Assembly (NCBI GenBank): GCA_001580565.1
Contig: LRBF01000267.1
Span: forward strand, 1 to 64,000
Length of the DNA stretch: 64,000 nt
Reading direction: 5' to 3'
DNA from: Caballeronia megalochromosomata
GTDB lineage: Bacteria > Pseudomonadota > Gammaproteobacteria > Burkholderiales > Burkholderiaceae
Of the stretch, positions 17,329 through 26,396 are shown one piece after another. Positions within the stretch are counted from its first letter, which is position 1; each line of letters starts with the position of its first letter. Position numbers and translations under genes: made by a program. The notes below the pieces were generated by a model. That model was given only the letters and a program-made list of their open reading frames with translations. It did not search any database and was not told the DNA's origin.

Positions 17329-18327
17329 TCAGGCGTCGGCGGGAAAGGCGTAGGGCAGCGGCACGAACGCGAGCGCGGGGCCATCGGCGGCGCCGACGTG
17401 CACCGTGCCGTTTTCGAGCGCGGCGAGCTTGATCTCCGCGAGGCAATCCACGCCGCCGTTCTCGCCCGGCGCCACGTTGACGATGAGCCCGCACGGCTGG
17501 CCGGGATCGTCGGAATGAAAGAGCTCGGCGCCAGGCAACGCGGTCTCGGTGTGCGTGCCGACATGCGCGAGCGCCGTGCGCCGCTTGATCGTGCCGCGAT
17601 ACTGGCTGCGCGCGACGATCTCCTGTCCCGGATAGCAGCCTTTCTTGAAGTTCACCGCGCCGAGCACGTCGAAGTTCACCATCTGCGGGACGAACTGCTC
17701 GATCGTTGCGTGCGTGATGCGCGGCTCGCCCGCATGGATATCGAGCCAGTCCCACATTTGCCCGGGTACGCGCTTCAGTTTTTCGTCGAGCTTCGCGAGT
17801 TGCGCTTCGACGTCGGCCTTCGGTCCGACCCACAGAAAGCGCGGACGATGCGCCGCGTCCGGCACGCGGATCAGCGAGCCGTGCGGACCTTCGACCTTCA
17901 CGTGCACGCCGTCGGGCAGCGCGTCGAAAATGCCGGAGAGCGCGCCGCGCACGTCGCCTGCGAAGCCGATCGCCGCCACTTCGGAGGTCGCGTCGGCGAG
18001 TTTCGCCTTCGAGCGCAGCACGAACATCGACAGGCGTTTCTGCACGGCGGCCTGCACGTCCTGCGCGATCAGAAGGCGCACCGCGTCGGCCGTGCGCCAC
18101 ATCAGAAAGGAGCCGAGCAGCCGGCCTTTGGGCGAGCAGTAGCCCGCGAGGCGCGCCGTCGATGCGTCCAGATGCTGGACGTCATTTGTGATCTGGTTGT
18201 GCAGGAACGAGGCGGCGTCTTCGCCCTTGACGTCGATCACGCCGAACTGGGTGAGCGGCATATACGCGCCGGCGGTCTTGACGGATTCGAAATCTGAAGC
18301 GGCGAGGGCGATGGTCTGGGAATTCAT
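17329..18327 (-). CDS. ygfZ: tRNA-modifying/Fe-S maintenance protein YgfZ (folate-binding, GcvT-like)
   Basis: The 332-residue folate-binding protein has the diagnostic K-G-C-Y-x-G-Q-E motif (KGCYPGQEIVAR; C231). YgfZ helps maintain or assemble certain [4Fe-4S] enzymes such as MiaB using tetrahydrofolate. The start ATG at 18327 is chosen over a longer reading that would run into the divergent mltG promoter. It is divergent from mltG with 104 bp between and leads the minus-strand pair with the NRDE gene; ygfZ next to mltG-tmk-holB is a familiar gamma/beta-proteobacterial arrangement. Confidence 0.92.
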   Translation of the reverse strand: MNSQTIALAASDFESVKTAGAYMPLTQFGVIDVKGEDAASFLHNQITNDVQHLDASTARLAGYCSPKGRLLGSFLMWRTADAVRLLIAQDVQAAVQKRLSMFVLRSKAKLADATSEVAAIGFAGDVRGALSGIFDALPDGVHVKVEGPHGSLIRVPDAAHRPRFLWVGPKADVEAQLAKLDEKLKRVPGQMWDWLDIHAGEPRITHATIEQFVPQMVNFDVLGAVNFKKGCYPGQEIVARSQYRGTIKRRTALAHVGTHTETALPGAELFHSDDPGQPCGLIVNVAPGENGGVDCLAEIKLAALENGTVHVGAADGPALAFVPLPYAFPADA

Positions 18328-18431
18328 GAGTCGGCGGGCTGTCAATCCTGTCGTGTGGGCGCAGGCCAGAGAAAGCGGCTCTGACGCGGGCGGCAAGTTA
18401 TTATATTGGTCTTATCTCAAGCGTGTTTCGC

Positions 18432-19442
18432 ATGTCCTTTCTGAAGAAATGCGTCGTGGCGGCGGTGTTCGCCGCGATGCTCGCGGCGGCCGTCGCGGGT
18501 GGCGTGTACTGGTGGGCGAACCGGCCCATGGAACTGTCGACGCCCGAACTCGACGTCACCATCAAGCCTCACAGCAGCCTGCGCAGCGTGAGCGCCCAGT
18601 TGAATCGCGGCGGCGTGCCCGTCGAGCCCGAGCTGTTCGTGCTGATGACGCGCGTGCTCGGTCTGTCCGCACAGCTGAAGTCCGGCAATTACGCGTTCAA
18701 GACCGGCATCACGCCGTATGAGGTGCTGGAGAAGATCGCGCGCGGCGACGTGAACGAATATGTCGCGACCGTCATCGAGGGCTGGACGCTGCAGAAAATG
18801 CGCGGCGAGCTCGACGGCAACCCCGCGCTCAAGCACGACACCGCGGGCATGACCGACACCGACCTGCTGCGCGCGATCGGCGCGGCCGAAGTCGACAAGG
18901 CATCGGCCGAGGGTCTCTTCTTCCCCGACACCTATCTCTTCGACAAGGGCACGAGCGATCTCGCGGTCTACAAGCGCGCGTATCGGCTGATGCAGGCGCG
19001 CCTCACCGAAGCGTGGAACACGCGCGCGCAGAATCTGCCTTACAAGACGCCTTATGACGCGCTCATCATGGCGTCGATCGTCGAGAAGGAGACCGGACGC
19101 GCGTCGGACCGGCCGCTCGTCGCGGCGGTGTTCGCGAACCGGCTGCGTATCGGCATGCCGCTGCAGACCGACCCGACCGTGATTTACGGCCTCGGTCCTG
19201 CCTACGGCGGCAAGCTCAAGAAAAAAGACCTGCAGACGGACACTCCGTACAATACCTACACGCGCATGGGCCTGCCGCCGACGCCGATCGCGCTGCCCGG
19301 TGTGGCCGCACTGAACGCCACGCTCAATCCCGCCGCGAGCAACGCGCTGTATTTCGTGTCGCGCGGCGACGGCAGCAGCATCTTTTCCGACAATCTGGGC
19401 GACCACAACAAGGCCGTCGACAAATACATCCGGGGTCAATGA
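18432..19442 (+). CDS. mltG: Endolytic murein transglycosylase MltG
   Basis: The 336-residue inner-membrane protein has one N-terminal transmembrane helix (about 6-28), a LysM-like region and the YceG catalytic domain with SIVEKETG. E218 is the catalytic glutamate, at the same number as in E. coli MltG. It cleaves nascent glycan strands and is proposed to set chain length by terminating them. A GTG nine bases upstream (18423) is an alternative start. A TATATT at 18402-18407 may be the -10 element. The stop directly abuts the tmk start (TGA-ATG). Confidence 0.94.
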   Translation: MSFLKKCVVAAVFAAMLAAAVAGGVYWWANRPMELSTPELDVTIKPHSSLRSVSAQLNRGGVPVEPELFVLMTRVLGLSAQLKSGNYAFKTGITPYEVLEKIARGDVNEYVATVIEGWTLQKMRGELDGNPALKHDTAGMTDTDLLRAIGAAEVDKASAEGLFFPDTYLFDKGTSDLAVYKRAYRLMQARLTEAWNTRAQNLPYKTPYDALIMASIVEKETGRASDRPLVAAVFANRLRIGMPLQTDPTVIYGLGPAYGGKLKKKDLQTDTPYNTYTRMGLPPTPIALPGVAALNATLNPAASNALYFVSRGDGSSIFSDNLGDHNKAVDKYIRGQ

Positions 19443-20063
19443 ATGGCGCGCGGCAAGTTCATCACGTTCGAGGGCATCGACGGCGCGGGCAAGACCACCC
19501 ATCTCGACTGGTTCCGCCAGCGGCTCGCGTCGAAACTGGAGGCGGGCGGACATCAGGTGGTGATGACGCGCGAACCAGGCGGCACGCCGCTCGGTGAAAC
19601 GCTGCGCGCCATCCTGCTCAATCAGCCGATGGACCTCGAAACCGAAGCGCTACTGATGTTCGCCGCGCGTCGCGAACATCTCGCGCAGGTGATCGAACCG
19701 GCGCTTTCGCGCGGCGACTGGGTGCTGTCGGACCGTTTCACGGACGCGACCTTCGCGTATCAGGGCGGCGGGCGCGGCCTGCCGCGGGACAAGCTGGAAG
19801 CGCTGGAGCGCTGGGTGCAGGGCGGTTTCCAGCCCGATCTGACTGTGCTCTTCGACGTGCCGACCGACACCGCGAGCGAGCGCCGCTCGGCGGCCCGCGC
19901 GCCGGACAAGTTCGAGAGCGAGTCCGAGGCGTTTTTCGAGCGCACGCGCAACGAGTATCTGCGTCGCGCGGAGGAATCGCCGCAGCGCTTTTTCATCGTC
20001 GATTCGACACGCTCCATCGACGATATTCGCAAGCAGCTTGAAGAACTGCTTGCAAGCTTCTGA
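19443..20063 (+). CDS. tmk: Thymidylate kinase
   Basis: The 206-residue P-loop kinase phosphorylates dTMP to dTDP. It has the Walker A segment EGIDGAGKTTH (residues 10-20), the DR(F/Y) motif in VLSDRFTDATFAYQGGGRG and a C-terminal lid of the type seen in proteobacteria. Length equals the family norm. It starts immediately after the mltG stop and is followed after 21 bp by holB, the conserved mltG-tmk-holB-tatD order. Confidence 0.96.
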   Translation: MARGKFITFEGIDGAGKTTHLDWFRQRLASKLEAGGHQVVMTREPGGTPLGETLRAILLNQPMDLETEALLMFAARREHLAQVIEPALSRGDWVLSDRFTDATFAYQGGGRGLPRDKLEALERWVQGGFQPDLTVLFDVPTDTASERRSAARAPDKFESESEAFFERTRNEYLRRAEESPQRFFIVDSTRSIDDIRKQLEELLASF

Positions 20064-20084
20064 TTCAACATAGAAAACGTACAG

Positions 20085-21125
20085 ATGATCTACCCCTGGC
20101 AAACCGGCGACTGGCAGCGTCTCCAGCAATTGCGCGCGCACTGGCCGCATGCGCTGTTGCTGCACGGCGAGGCGGGCATCGGCAAGCTCCAGTTCGCGCA
20201 GCATCTGGCGCAGGGGCTCCTGTGCGAGTCGCCCGCGGACAATGGCGAGCCGTGCGGGGCGTGTCCGGCATGCCTGTGGTTTTCGCAAGGCAATCATCCC
20301 GATTACCGCGCGGTGCTGCCCGAGGCGCTCGCCGGCCTCGCCGCCGGAAACGGCGACAGCACCGATGCGCCCGCCGACAAAGCCGATGGCGACGAAGGCA
20401 AGAAGACGCGCACGCCCAGCAAGGAAATCAAGATCGAGCAGGTGCGCGCGCTGCTGGACTTCTGCGGCGTCGGCTCGCATCGGGGCGGCTTGCGCGTCGT
20501 GGTGCTGTATCCGGCCGAAGCGCTCAACGTGGCGGCGGCGAACGCGTTGCTGAAGACGCTCGAAGAGCCGCCGTCGGGCGTCGTGTTCCTGATGGTGTCG
20601 GCGCGCGTCGACCGGCTGTTGCCGACCATCATCAGCCGTTGCCGTCAATGGCCGATGAGCGTGCCGCCGGCTGCGGAAGCGAGCGCGTGGCTCGCGTCGC
20701 AGGGCGTCGACGATCCGGCGGGCGTGCTTGCGCAGGTGGGCGGCGCGCCGCTTGCTGCGCTCGCCCTGGCGAGCGACGAGAACCGCGCCTTGCGCGACTT
20801 CACGCTTGCGCAACTCGCCGCCGGCCCGAATTGCGACGCCTTCGCGTGCGGAGAAAACCTGCAGAAGCTGCCCGTGCCGCTCGTGCTCGGCTGGCTGCAA
20901 CGCTGGCTCTACGATCTGCTCGCGCAACGCACGGCGGGCCGGCCGCGCTATTTCCCCGGCGCGGCGAAGGCGCTGGCCCGTTGCGCGCAAAGCGCCGACC
21001 CCGCCGCGCTCGCGCGCTACATGAAAACCGTCACGCGGCAGCGCGCGGTGGAGAATCACCCGCTCAACGCGCGCCTCGTGTTCGAGGAACTGTTCATCGG
21101 CTATCGCGGGATTTATACGGCCTGA
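20085..21125 (+). CDS. holB: DNA polymerase III delta' subunit
   Basis: The 346-residue clamp-loader subunit has an AAA+ fold with a degenerate P-loop (GEAGIGKLQ, residues 28-36, lacking the usual Ser/Thr after Lys), in line with delta' not hydrolysing ATP. A zinc module is formed by C47, C57, C60 and C63. A charged, low-complexity insertion (about residues 86-110, rich in Asp, Ala, Lys and Gly) lengthens the protein relative to E. coli. The sensor-1 SRC motif appears as IISRCRQW. It is in the replication-linked operon between tmk and tatD. Confidence 0.94.
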   Translation: MIYPWQTGDWQRLQQLRAHWPHALLLHGEAGIGKLQFAQHLAQGLLCESPADNGEPCGACPACLWFSQGNHPDYRAVLPEALAGLAAGNGDSTDAPADKADGDEGKKTRTPSKEIKIEQVRALLDFCGVGSHRGGLRVVVLYPAEALNVAAANALLKTLEEPPSGVVFLMVSARVDRLLPTIISRCRQWPMSVPPAAEASAWLASQGVDDPAGVLAQVGGAPLAALALASDENRALRDFTLAQLAAGPNCDAFACGENLQKLPVPLVLGWLQRWLYDLLAQRTAGRPRYFPGAAKALARCAQSADPAALARYMKTVTRQRAVENHPLNARLVFEELFIGYRGIYTA

Positions 21126-21174
21126 CCTCGACTCGCGCCCGACGCGCAGCAGCACATGCATTAAGGAGCACCGG

Positions 21175-21960
21175 ATGTTTGTCGATTCACACTGTCACAT
21201 CAACTTCGAAGGACTCGCCGACCGTCTGCCCGACGTGCTCGACAAGATGCGCGCGCACGCGGTGACGCATGCGCTGTGCGTATCGGTCGATCTGGAAACG
21301 CTGCCTTCGGTACTCGAAATCGCCGAACGGTACGAGAACGTGTACGCATCCGTCGGCGTGCATCCGGATCACGAGGACGCGAAGGAACCGAGCGTCGCCG
21401 AACTCGTCGAACTGGCCGCGCATCCGAAAGTGTGCGCGATCGGCGAGACCGGGCTCGACTACTATCGTCTGGAAGGGCGCAGAATCGCCGACATGGAATG
21501 GCAGCGCGAGCGCTTTCGCACGCACATTCGCGCCGCGCACGCGACGGGCAAGGCGCTCATCGTTCACACGCGCTCGTCGTCGGACGACACGCTGCGCATC
21601 ATGGAGGAAGAGCGCGCGGGCGTGCCGGGCGGCGTCATGCACTGCTTCACGGAGCCGTGGGAGATCGCGGAGCGCGCGCTCGCGCTGAACTTCCATATCT
21701 CGCTGTCGGGCATCGTCACGTTCAAGAATGCAAAAGATGTGCAGGAGGTGGCGCGGCGCGTGCCGATCGAGCGCCTGCTCATCGAAACCGATTCGCCGTA
21801 TCTCGCGCCGGTGCCGTATCGCGGCAAGCCGAACGAACCTGCGTACGTGAGTTATGTCGGACGTTTCATCGCGCAGTTGCGCGAGCAGCCGGAAGAGGCC
21901 GTCGCGCAGGCGACCACCGACAACTTCTTCCGGCTCTTCAAGATCGCGCGGCCAGCCTGA
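21175..21960 (+). CDS. TatD family metal-dependent deoxyribonuclease
   Basis: The 261-residue TIM-barrel hydrolase has the metal ligands in FVDSHCHINF (HxH), the glutamate in GETGLDYYR, histidines in VHTRSS and HCFTEP, and the aspartate in ETDSPYLAP. TatD-type enzymes act as Mg-dependent 3'-5' exonucleases in DNA repair. AAGGAGC precedes the start. It is the last gene in mltG-tmk-holB-tatD, and is the YcfH-type paralogue usually found at this locus. It is cytosolic. Confidence 0.93.
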   Translation: MFVDSHCHINFEGLADRLPDVLDKMRAHAVTHALCVSVDLETLPSVLEIAERYENVYASVGVHPDHEDAKEPSVAELVELAAHPKVCAIGETGLDYYRLEGRRIADMEWQRERFRTHIRAAHATGKALIVHTRSSSDDTLRIMEEERAGVPGGVMHCFTEPWEIAERALALNFHISLSGIVTFKNAKDVQEVARRVPIERLLIETDSPYLAPVPYRGKPNEPAYVSYVGRFIAQLREQPEEAVAQATTDNFFRLFKIARPA

Positions 21961-22015
21961 GGGCGGCCGGCCCGCGCGCAAAAAAACCTGTTTCAAGGCA
22001 ATCCGAAGGTCAAAT

Positions 22016-22786
22016 ATGAACAATTCCCTGATGGTTTCCACCCTGTCCGTGGCGAGCGCGCCAAACGTTTCCCGTGCCCGCCATGCACGCAAAGGCGCGG
22101 CCGTGCGCGGTCTCGTCGCCGGCGCGCTGCTCGCGGCCTGTGCCATCGCGCAGCCGGTCTGGGCCGCATCCGTGGACTCGCTCATCAAGGCGGTCAAGTT
22201 CGACGACATATCGGCCGTCAAGAAGCAGCTCGCGCAGGGCGCGGACCCGAACACGGTCGACAACACCGGCACGCCGATCATCGTGATCGCCGCGCGCGAG
22301 AAGTCCGACAAGGTCGGCCAGTTGCTCGCCGACAACCCGAAGACCGATCTCGAAAAACTCGACCCGGCCGGCGAAAACGCGATGATGCTCGCCGCGCTCA
22401 ACGGCGACGCCACCTTTGTGAATCTGCTGATCGCCAAGGACGCCGAAGTGAACAAGAAAGGCTGGACGCCGTTGCACTACGCGGCGACCAACGGTCATGA
22501 CGATATCGTGAAAATCCTGGTCGACCATTCGGCGTATATCGACGCGGGTTCGCCCAACGGCACGACGCCGCTCATGATGGCCGCGCGCGGCAATCATCTT
22601 TCGACCTGCAAGCTGCTGCTCGACGAAGGCGCGGACCTGCGCGTGAAGAACCAGCTCGGCATGACGGCAGTGGATTTCGCCCGCAAGTACGAGGCGAGGG
22701 ACGTCGCCGAAGGTCTGCAGGCGCGGCTGGATTCGATGCCGCAAGGCGGCGCCGCTCCGCAAAGCGGCTCAAACGGTGCAAAATAA
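22016..22786 (+). CDS. Exported ankyrin-repeat protein
   Basis: This 256-residue protein has a basic N-terminus and a hydrophobic stretch (about residues 30-48) ending QPVWAAS, consistent with export to the periplasm. About five ankyrin repeats follow: a divergent first (VDSLIKAVKFDD), then canonical ones with GWTPLHYAATNGHDDIVKIL and GTTPLMMAARGNHLSTCKLL. The C-terminus is Gln/Gly/Ser-rich and disordered. The partner is unknown. It lies 55 bp downstream of tatD and 95 bp upstream of the Rap1a-like gene; both are exported and could form a pair. Confidence 0.85.
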   Translation: MNNSLMVSTLSVASAPNVSRARHARKGAAVRGLVAGALLAACAIAQPVWAASVDSLIKAVKFDDISAVKKQLAQGADPNTVDNTGTPIIVIAAREKSDKVGQLLADNPKTDLEKLDPAGENAMMLAALNGDATFVNLLIAKDAEVNKKGWTPLHYAATNGHDDIVKILVDHSAYIDAGSPNGTTPLMMAARGNHLSTCKLLLDEGADLRVKNQLGMTAVDFARKYEARDVAEGLQARLDSMPQGGAAPQSGSNGAK

Positions 22787-22881
22787 CGCAGCGCGACAGT
22801 CAAGCCCCGGGGAGGCGCGGCCGCGCGTCGCCCCGAACCCGTTGCCTCAATCGAGCCGCCGCTCAACATAAAAGGAAGATC

Positions 22882-23238
22882 ATGCTGCGGGAATTCGTCC
22901 TCGCCTGTGCTCTCGTAACGCCCGTTTGCGCGTTCGCGTTTACCGGCAACGATCTGAACAAGCTCTGCACCAAAACGGATCCCAACTCGCGGACCGCCTG
23001 CGCGGCCTATATCGAAGGCGCGGCGGATGGCATCTACAACACGATCGAGGCGATCGGCGGAACCTCCGGGCCGCAGGTCGGCCAGTACTTCTGCCTGCCG
23101 GCCGACGTGAAGCCGCAGCAGCTCACGGACGCGGTGCGCAAGTACATCGCCAATAATCCCGACAAGGCCGATTTCAACGCGACCACGATGGTCTCGCTCG
23201 GCCTCGGCAAGGCGTTCCCCTGCAAGGCGGAACGCTGA
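22882..23238 (+). CDS. Rap1a/Tai-like exported protein
   Basis: The 118-residue small protein has a signal peptide (1-19, ending CAFA). The mature part contains a Rap1a-type core: LNKLCTK, CAAYIEGAADGI, FCLP and a C-terminal FPC, with five cysteines that could make disulfides. The family was named for type VI secretion immunity proteins (Serratia Rap1a), but many members occur without effectors. No effector or secretion gene is nearby, so an immunity role is not supported here. AAAGGAAG lies upstream of the start. Confidence 0.75.
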   Translation: MLREFVLACALVTPVCAFAFTGNDLNKLCTKTDPNSRTACAAYIEGAADGIYNTIEAIGGTSGPQVGQYFCLPADVKPQQLTDAVRKYIANNPDKADFNATTMVSLGLGKAFPCKAER

Positions 23239-23247
23239 ACGTCATTT

Positions 23248-23281
23248 CGACGCCGGGACGCAGGTTCGCATCCCGGCGTCG
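23248..23281. terminator. Hairpin after the Rap1a-like gene, possible terminator
   Basis: A perfect 11-bp inverted repeat (23248-23258 and 23271-23281, 12-nt loop) lies 10 bp past the stop codon. There is no T-run after it, so intrinsic termination is uncertain; it may instead protect the mRNA end. Confidence 0.5.
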
Positions 23282-23410
23282 CGCTTGCTGATTTCGCCAG
23301 GCGCGACGGCGCGCCCGGACTGCCTTCGCAGCCCAAGCCGCATCCGTGCGATGCTACCGCCGTATCCACCTCGCCGCTTTCACTTTCACGAGGCTGATCC
23401 CGCGACGCTC

Positions 23411-24649
23411 ATGCATTCACTCGATCACTTCCTGGATCTCGCGGAACGGCCGCTCGGCACCTGGCCCGGCGCCCTGGTCGTGGCCGCCATCGCGATAGCG
23501 GTCGCGCTCGGCGTGCATCGCATCGGTGCGCGCATCCTCGTGCGCATCGCGCGGCCGTATCCGCTGATGAGCGCCGTCCTGCGCTACGTCCAGACGCCCG
23601 CGCTCGTGCTGCTCATCATCCTCGCGATCGGTTTCGTGATCTTCGAGGCGCCCGATACGCTGCCGTTCATCGGCGTGCTGCGCGATGTCGAAACCGTCGC
23701 GCTGATCGGCGCGCTCACGTTCCTCGCGGCGCGCTCGGCGGGCGCGGTGGGCGAAGCGATCGTGCAGGCGCATCCGCTCGACACCGACGACAATCTCAAC
23801 GCGCGCCGCATCCACACGCAGGCGCGGGTGCTCGCCCGCTCGGTGATGGTGGTGATCGTGATCATCGGCTTCGGCGCGGCGCTGATGGCGTTTCCGAGCG
23901 TGCGGCAGATCGGCGCGAGCCTGCTGGCGTCGGCGGGCGTCGCGGGTCTGGTCGCCGGTATCGCGGCGCGGCCGGTGCTCGGCAACCTGATCGCGGGCTT
24001 GCAGATCGCGCTGTCGCAGCCGATTCGCCTCGACGATGTCGTCGTGATTCAGGGCGAGTGGGGACGTGTCGAGGAAATCACCGGCACGTATGTGTCGATC
24101 CGCATCTGGGACCAGCGGCGGCTGATCGTGCCGTTGCAATGGTTCATCGAGAATCCGTTCACGAACTGGACGCGCAACAGCTCGCAGATCATCGGCACGG
24201 TGTTTCTGTACGTCGATTACCGGATGCCGATCGCTCCGCTGCGCGAGGAGCTGGAGCGCATACTCGCGCACGCGCCGGAATGGGACGGCCGCGTGCAGGT
24301 GCTGCAGGTCACCGACGCCACCGATCGCGCGATGCAGCTTCGCGTGCTCGTCAGTTCCTTCGATTCGGCGCTCAACTGGGATCTGCGCTGCCGCGTGCGC
24401 GAAGGGCTCGTGAACTTCGTGCAGGCCGCGTATCCGCAATATCTGCCGCGTGCGCGGGCGGATTTGCTGACGGAGAAGGATCATCACGTCGATTTCGCGC
24501 CGCCGCTCGAGCGCGCGGGCACGGCGCAGGCCGCAAGCACGGCGAACACGCCCGCCGATCCGGTCGCGAGCCGCGGTGAGCCGGGCGGCCCGGACCCGCG
24601 CGCGCATGCGGCGGCGTCCACCGCGCCTGCGCCCGCCGAAAAGACCTGA
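23411..24649 (+). CDS. Mechanosensitive ion channel, MscS family
   Basis: The 412-residue inner-membrane channel has four N-terminal transmembrane helices (about residues 15-35, 55-75, 90-110, 135-155). The pore-lining TM3 region is rich in Gly and Ala (ASAGVAGLVAGIAARPVLGN), followed by the conserved SQPIRLDDVV and the cytosolic beta domain with GRVEEI and NPFTNWTR. It opens on membrane tension to relieve hypo-osmotic stress. The C-terminus is Ala/Pro-rich. Start 23411 is the likeliest; an ATG at 23351 would add 20 residues of unlikely Pro/Arg-rich sequence. The neighbour downstream is otsA, another osmotic-stress gene. Confidence 0.88.
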   Translation: MHSLDHFLDLAERPLGTWPGALVVAAIAIAVALGVHRIGARILVRIARPYPLMSAVLRYVQTPALVLLIILAIGFVIFEAPDTLPFIGVLRDVETVALIGALTFLAARSAGAVGEAIVQAHPLDTDDNLNARRIHTQARVLARSVMVVIVIIGFGAALMAFPSVRQIGASLLASAGVAGLVAGIAARPVLGNLIAGLQIALSQPIRLDDVVVIQGEWGRVEEITGTYVSIRIWDQRRLIVPLQWFIENPFTNWTRNSSQIIGTVFLYVDYRMPIAPLREELERILAHAPEWDGRVQVLQVTDATDRAMQLRVLVSSFDSALNWDLRCRVREGLVNFVQAAYPQYLPRARADLLTEKDHHVDFAPPLERAGTAQAASTANTPADPVASRGEPGGPDPRAHAAASTAPAPAEKT

Positions 24650-24740
24650 GCGCATCGACGGAAACCCGCGCGCCATTCCCCGGTCGAAAATTTCGGGTTT
24701 AATCTAAAAAAGCAACGTTCGAAGAGCAAAAGGAAAGCAT

Positions 24741-26126
24741 ATGAGCCGTCTCGTCGTCGTATCCAACCGGGTCGCCACGCCGACCGAAACCAAGGGCTCC
24801 GCGGGCGGGCTCGCCGTCGGCGTTTTCGGCGCGCTGAAGGACAGCGGCGGCGTCTGGTTCGGCTGGAGCGGAGACGTGGTGAGCGAAACGGTCGCGAACC
24901 AGGGGCCGAAGCTCGAACAGGACGGCGCGGTGACTTTCGCGACCGTCGGCTTGCCGAAGAAGGACTACGACCAGTATTACCGCGGCTTCTCCAATGCGAT
25001 GCTGTGGCCGGTCTTTCACTATCGCAACGATCTCGCCGTCTACGACCGCGACGAATACGCCGGCTACCGGCGCGTGAACGCATGGCTCGCGCACAAGCTC
25101 ATCAAGCTGCTCGAACCCGACGACATCATCTGGGTCCACGACTATCACCTGATCCCGTTTGCCGAGGCGCTGCGCTCGGCGGGCATCACCAATCGCATCG
25201 GCTTCTTTCTGCATATTCCGTTTCCGTCGCCGCAGATTCTGCTGAACATTCCGCCGCACGAGGAATTGGTCAAGTCGCTGTGCTGCTACGACGTCGTCGG
25301 TTTTCAGACCGAAAGCGACCGCATCGCGTTTCACGACTACATCATCCGGCACGCGCGCGGCAGCGCGACGCCCGACGGCCACGTCGAAGCGTTCGGCAGA
25401 AAGCTCCGGACGAACGTGTATCGCATCGGCGTGTTTCCGGACGAGATCGCCGAGCAGGCCGAGCGCGGCGAAGCGCGTCAGGACGTGATGGACCTGAAGC
25501 AGAGCCTCGAAGGCCGCAAGCTCATCATGAGCGTGGACCGGCTCGATTACTCGAAAGGGCTCGTCGAGCGCTTCCGCGCGTTCGAGCATTTTCTGGAGAA
25601 GTCGCCCGAATGGCGCGGCAACGTCACGCTCGTGCAGATCGCGCCGCCGACGCGCGCTGACGTCGAAACCTATCAGCAGATCCGCCAGAACCTGGAGTAC
25701 GAAGCGGGGCGCATCAACGGGCGCTACTCCGGGCTCGATTACACGCCGATCCGCTATCTCAACCAGCGTTACGACCGCTGGAAGCTGATGTCGCTCTTTC
25801 GCGAGTCGCAGATCGGGCTCGTCACGCCGCTGCGCGACGGCATGAACCTCGTCGCGAAGGAATACGTCGCCGCGCAGAATCCGGACGATCCCGGCGTGCT
25901 CGTGCTCTCGCAGTTCGCCGGCGCCGCCGATGAAATGACCGGCGCGGTGATGGTCAATCCGCACGATATCGTGGGCACCAGCGAGGCGATCGGGCGCGCG
26001 CTCGCGATGCCGCTCGCCGAGCGCAAGACGCGCTACGAGACCAACATGACGGCGCTGCGCAAGCACGATCTCGGCGTGTGGCGCGACGACTTCCTCGCCG
26101 ATCTGCGCGGCGACGCCAAAGCGTAA
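24741..26126 (+). CDS. otsA: Trehalose-6-phosphate synthase
   Basis: The 461-residue GT20 retaining glycosyltransferase makes trehalose-6-phosphate from UDP-glucose and glucose-6-phosphate. Visible signatures are SNRVA, the glycine-rich GGLAVGVFGAL near the N-terminus, WVHDYHLIPF, FFLHIPFPSPQIL, RLDYSKGL and RDGMNLVAKEYVA. AAAGGAAAG precedes the start. Trehalose is a compatible solute in osmotic and desiccation stress. The partner phosphatase otsB is not adjacent, as is common in Burkholderia. Confidence 0.96.
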   Translation: MSRLVVVSNRVATPTETKGSAGGLAVGVFGALKDSGGVWFGWSGDVVSETVANQGPKLEQDGAVTFATVGLPKKDYDQYYRGFSNAMLWPVFHYRNDLAVYDRDEYAGYRRVNAWLAHKLIKLLEPDDIIWVHDYHLIPFAEALRSAGITNRIGFFLHIPFPSPQILLNIPPHEELVKSLCCYDVVGFQTESDRIAFHDYIIRHARGSATPDGHVEAFGRKLRTNVYRIGVFPDEIAEQAERGEARQDVMDLKQSLEGRKLIMSVDRLDYSKGLVERFRAFEHFLEKSPEWRGNVTLVQIAPPTRADVETYQQIRQNLEYEAGRINGRYSGLDYTPIRYLNQRYDRWKLMSLFRESQIGLVTPLRDGMNLVAKEYVAAQNPDDPGVLVLSQFAGAADEMTGAVMVNPHDIVGTSEAIGRALAMPLAERKTRYETNMTALRKHDLGVWRDDFLADLRGDAKA

Positions 26127-26177
26127 CGCGCTCGCGAAACGATTGTTTCGGCCCTGTAACAGAGGGATGAAAGTGCA

Positions 26178-26198
26178 AGATGCGTCCGCGACGGGCGC
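26178..26198. other. Hairpin downstream of otsA
   Basis: A 9-bp stem with one G-U pair (26178-26186 and 26190-26198, loop CGA) lies 52 bp after otsA. It lacks a T-run; it may be a weak terminator or an mRNA stabiliser. The rest of the 26127-26396 gap shows no gene. Confidence 0.4.
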
Positions 26199-26396
26199 AT
26201 TTGCGCTCGATAATGCATTCATCGTGCGGGCGTCGGGCTGCGCACGACAGGCATCGGCGCATGGCGCGAGACGGAATTACGCGTAAGGGCAAACCTTGTT
26301 GGCCGACCTTACGGCCCGCTGTCATACTCGATGCGCGCCGCGGCCGGTACACAAAGCCTGCGCCGCGCGTCGATATCCGCATGGGAGACGAGAACG

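Noticed and set aside
22882..23238. Type VI secretion immunity role for the Rap1a-like protein
   Set aside because: No effector, VgrG, PAAR or other T6SS gene is in the window; only the fold family is supported.
24699..26222. 507-codon minus-strand frame opposite otsA
   Set aside because: otsA motifs are complete on the plus strand; the antisense frame is a codon-bias artefact.
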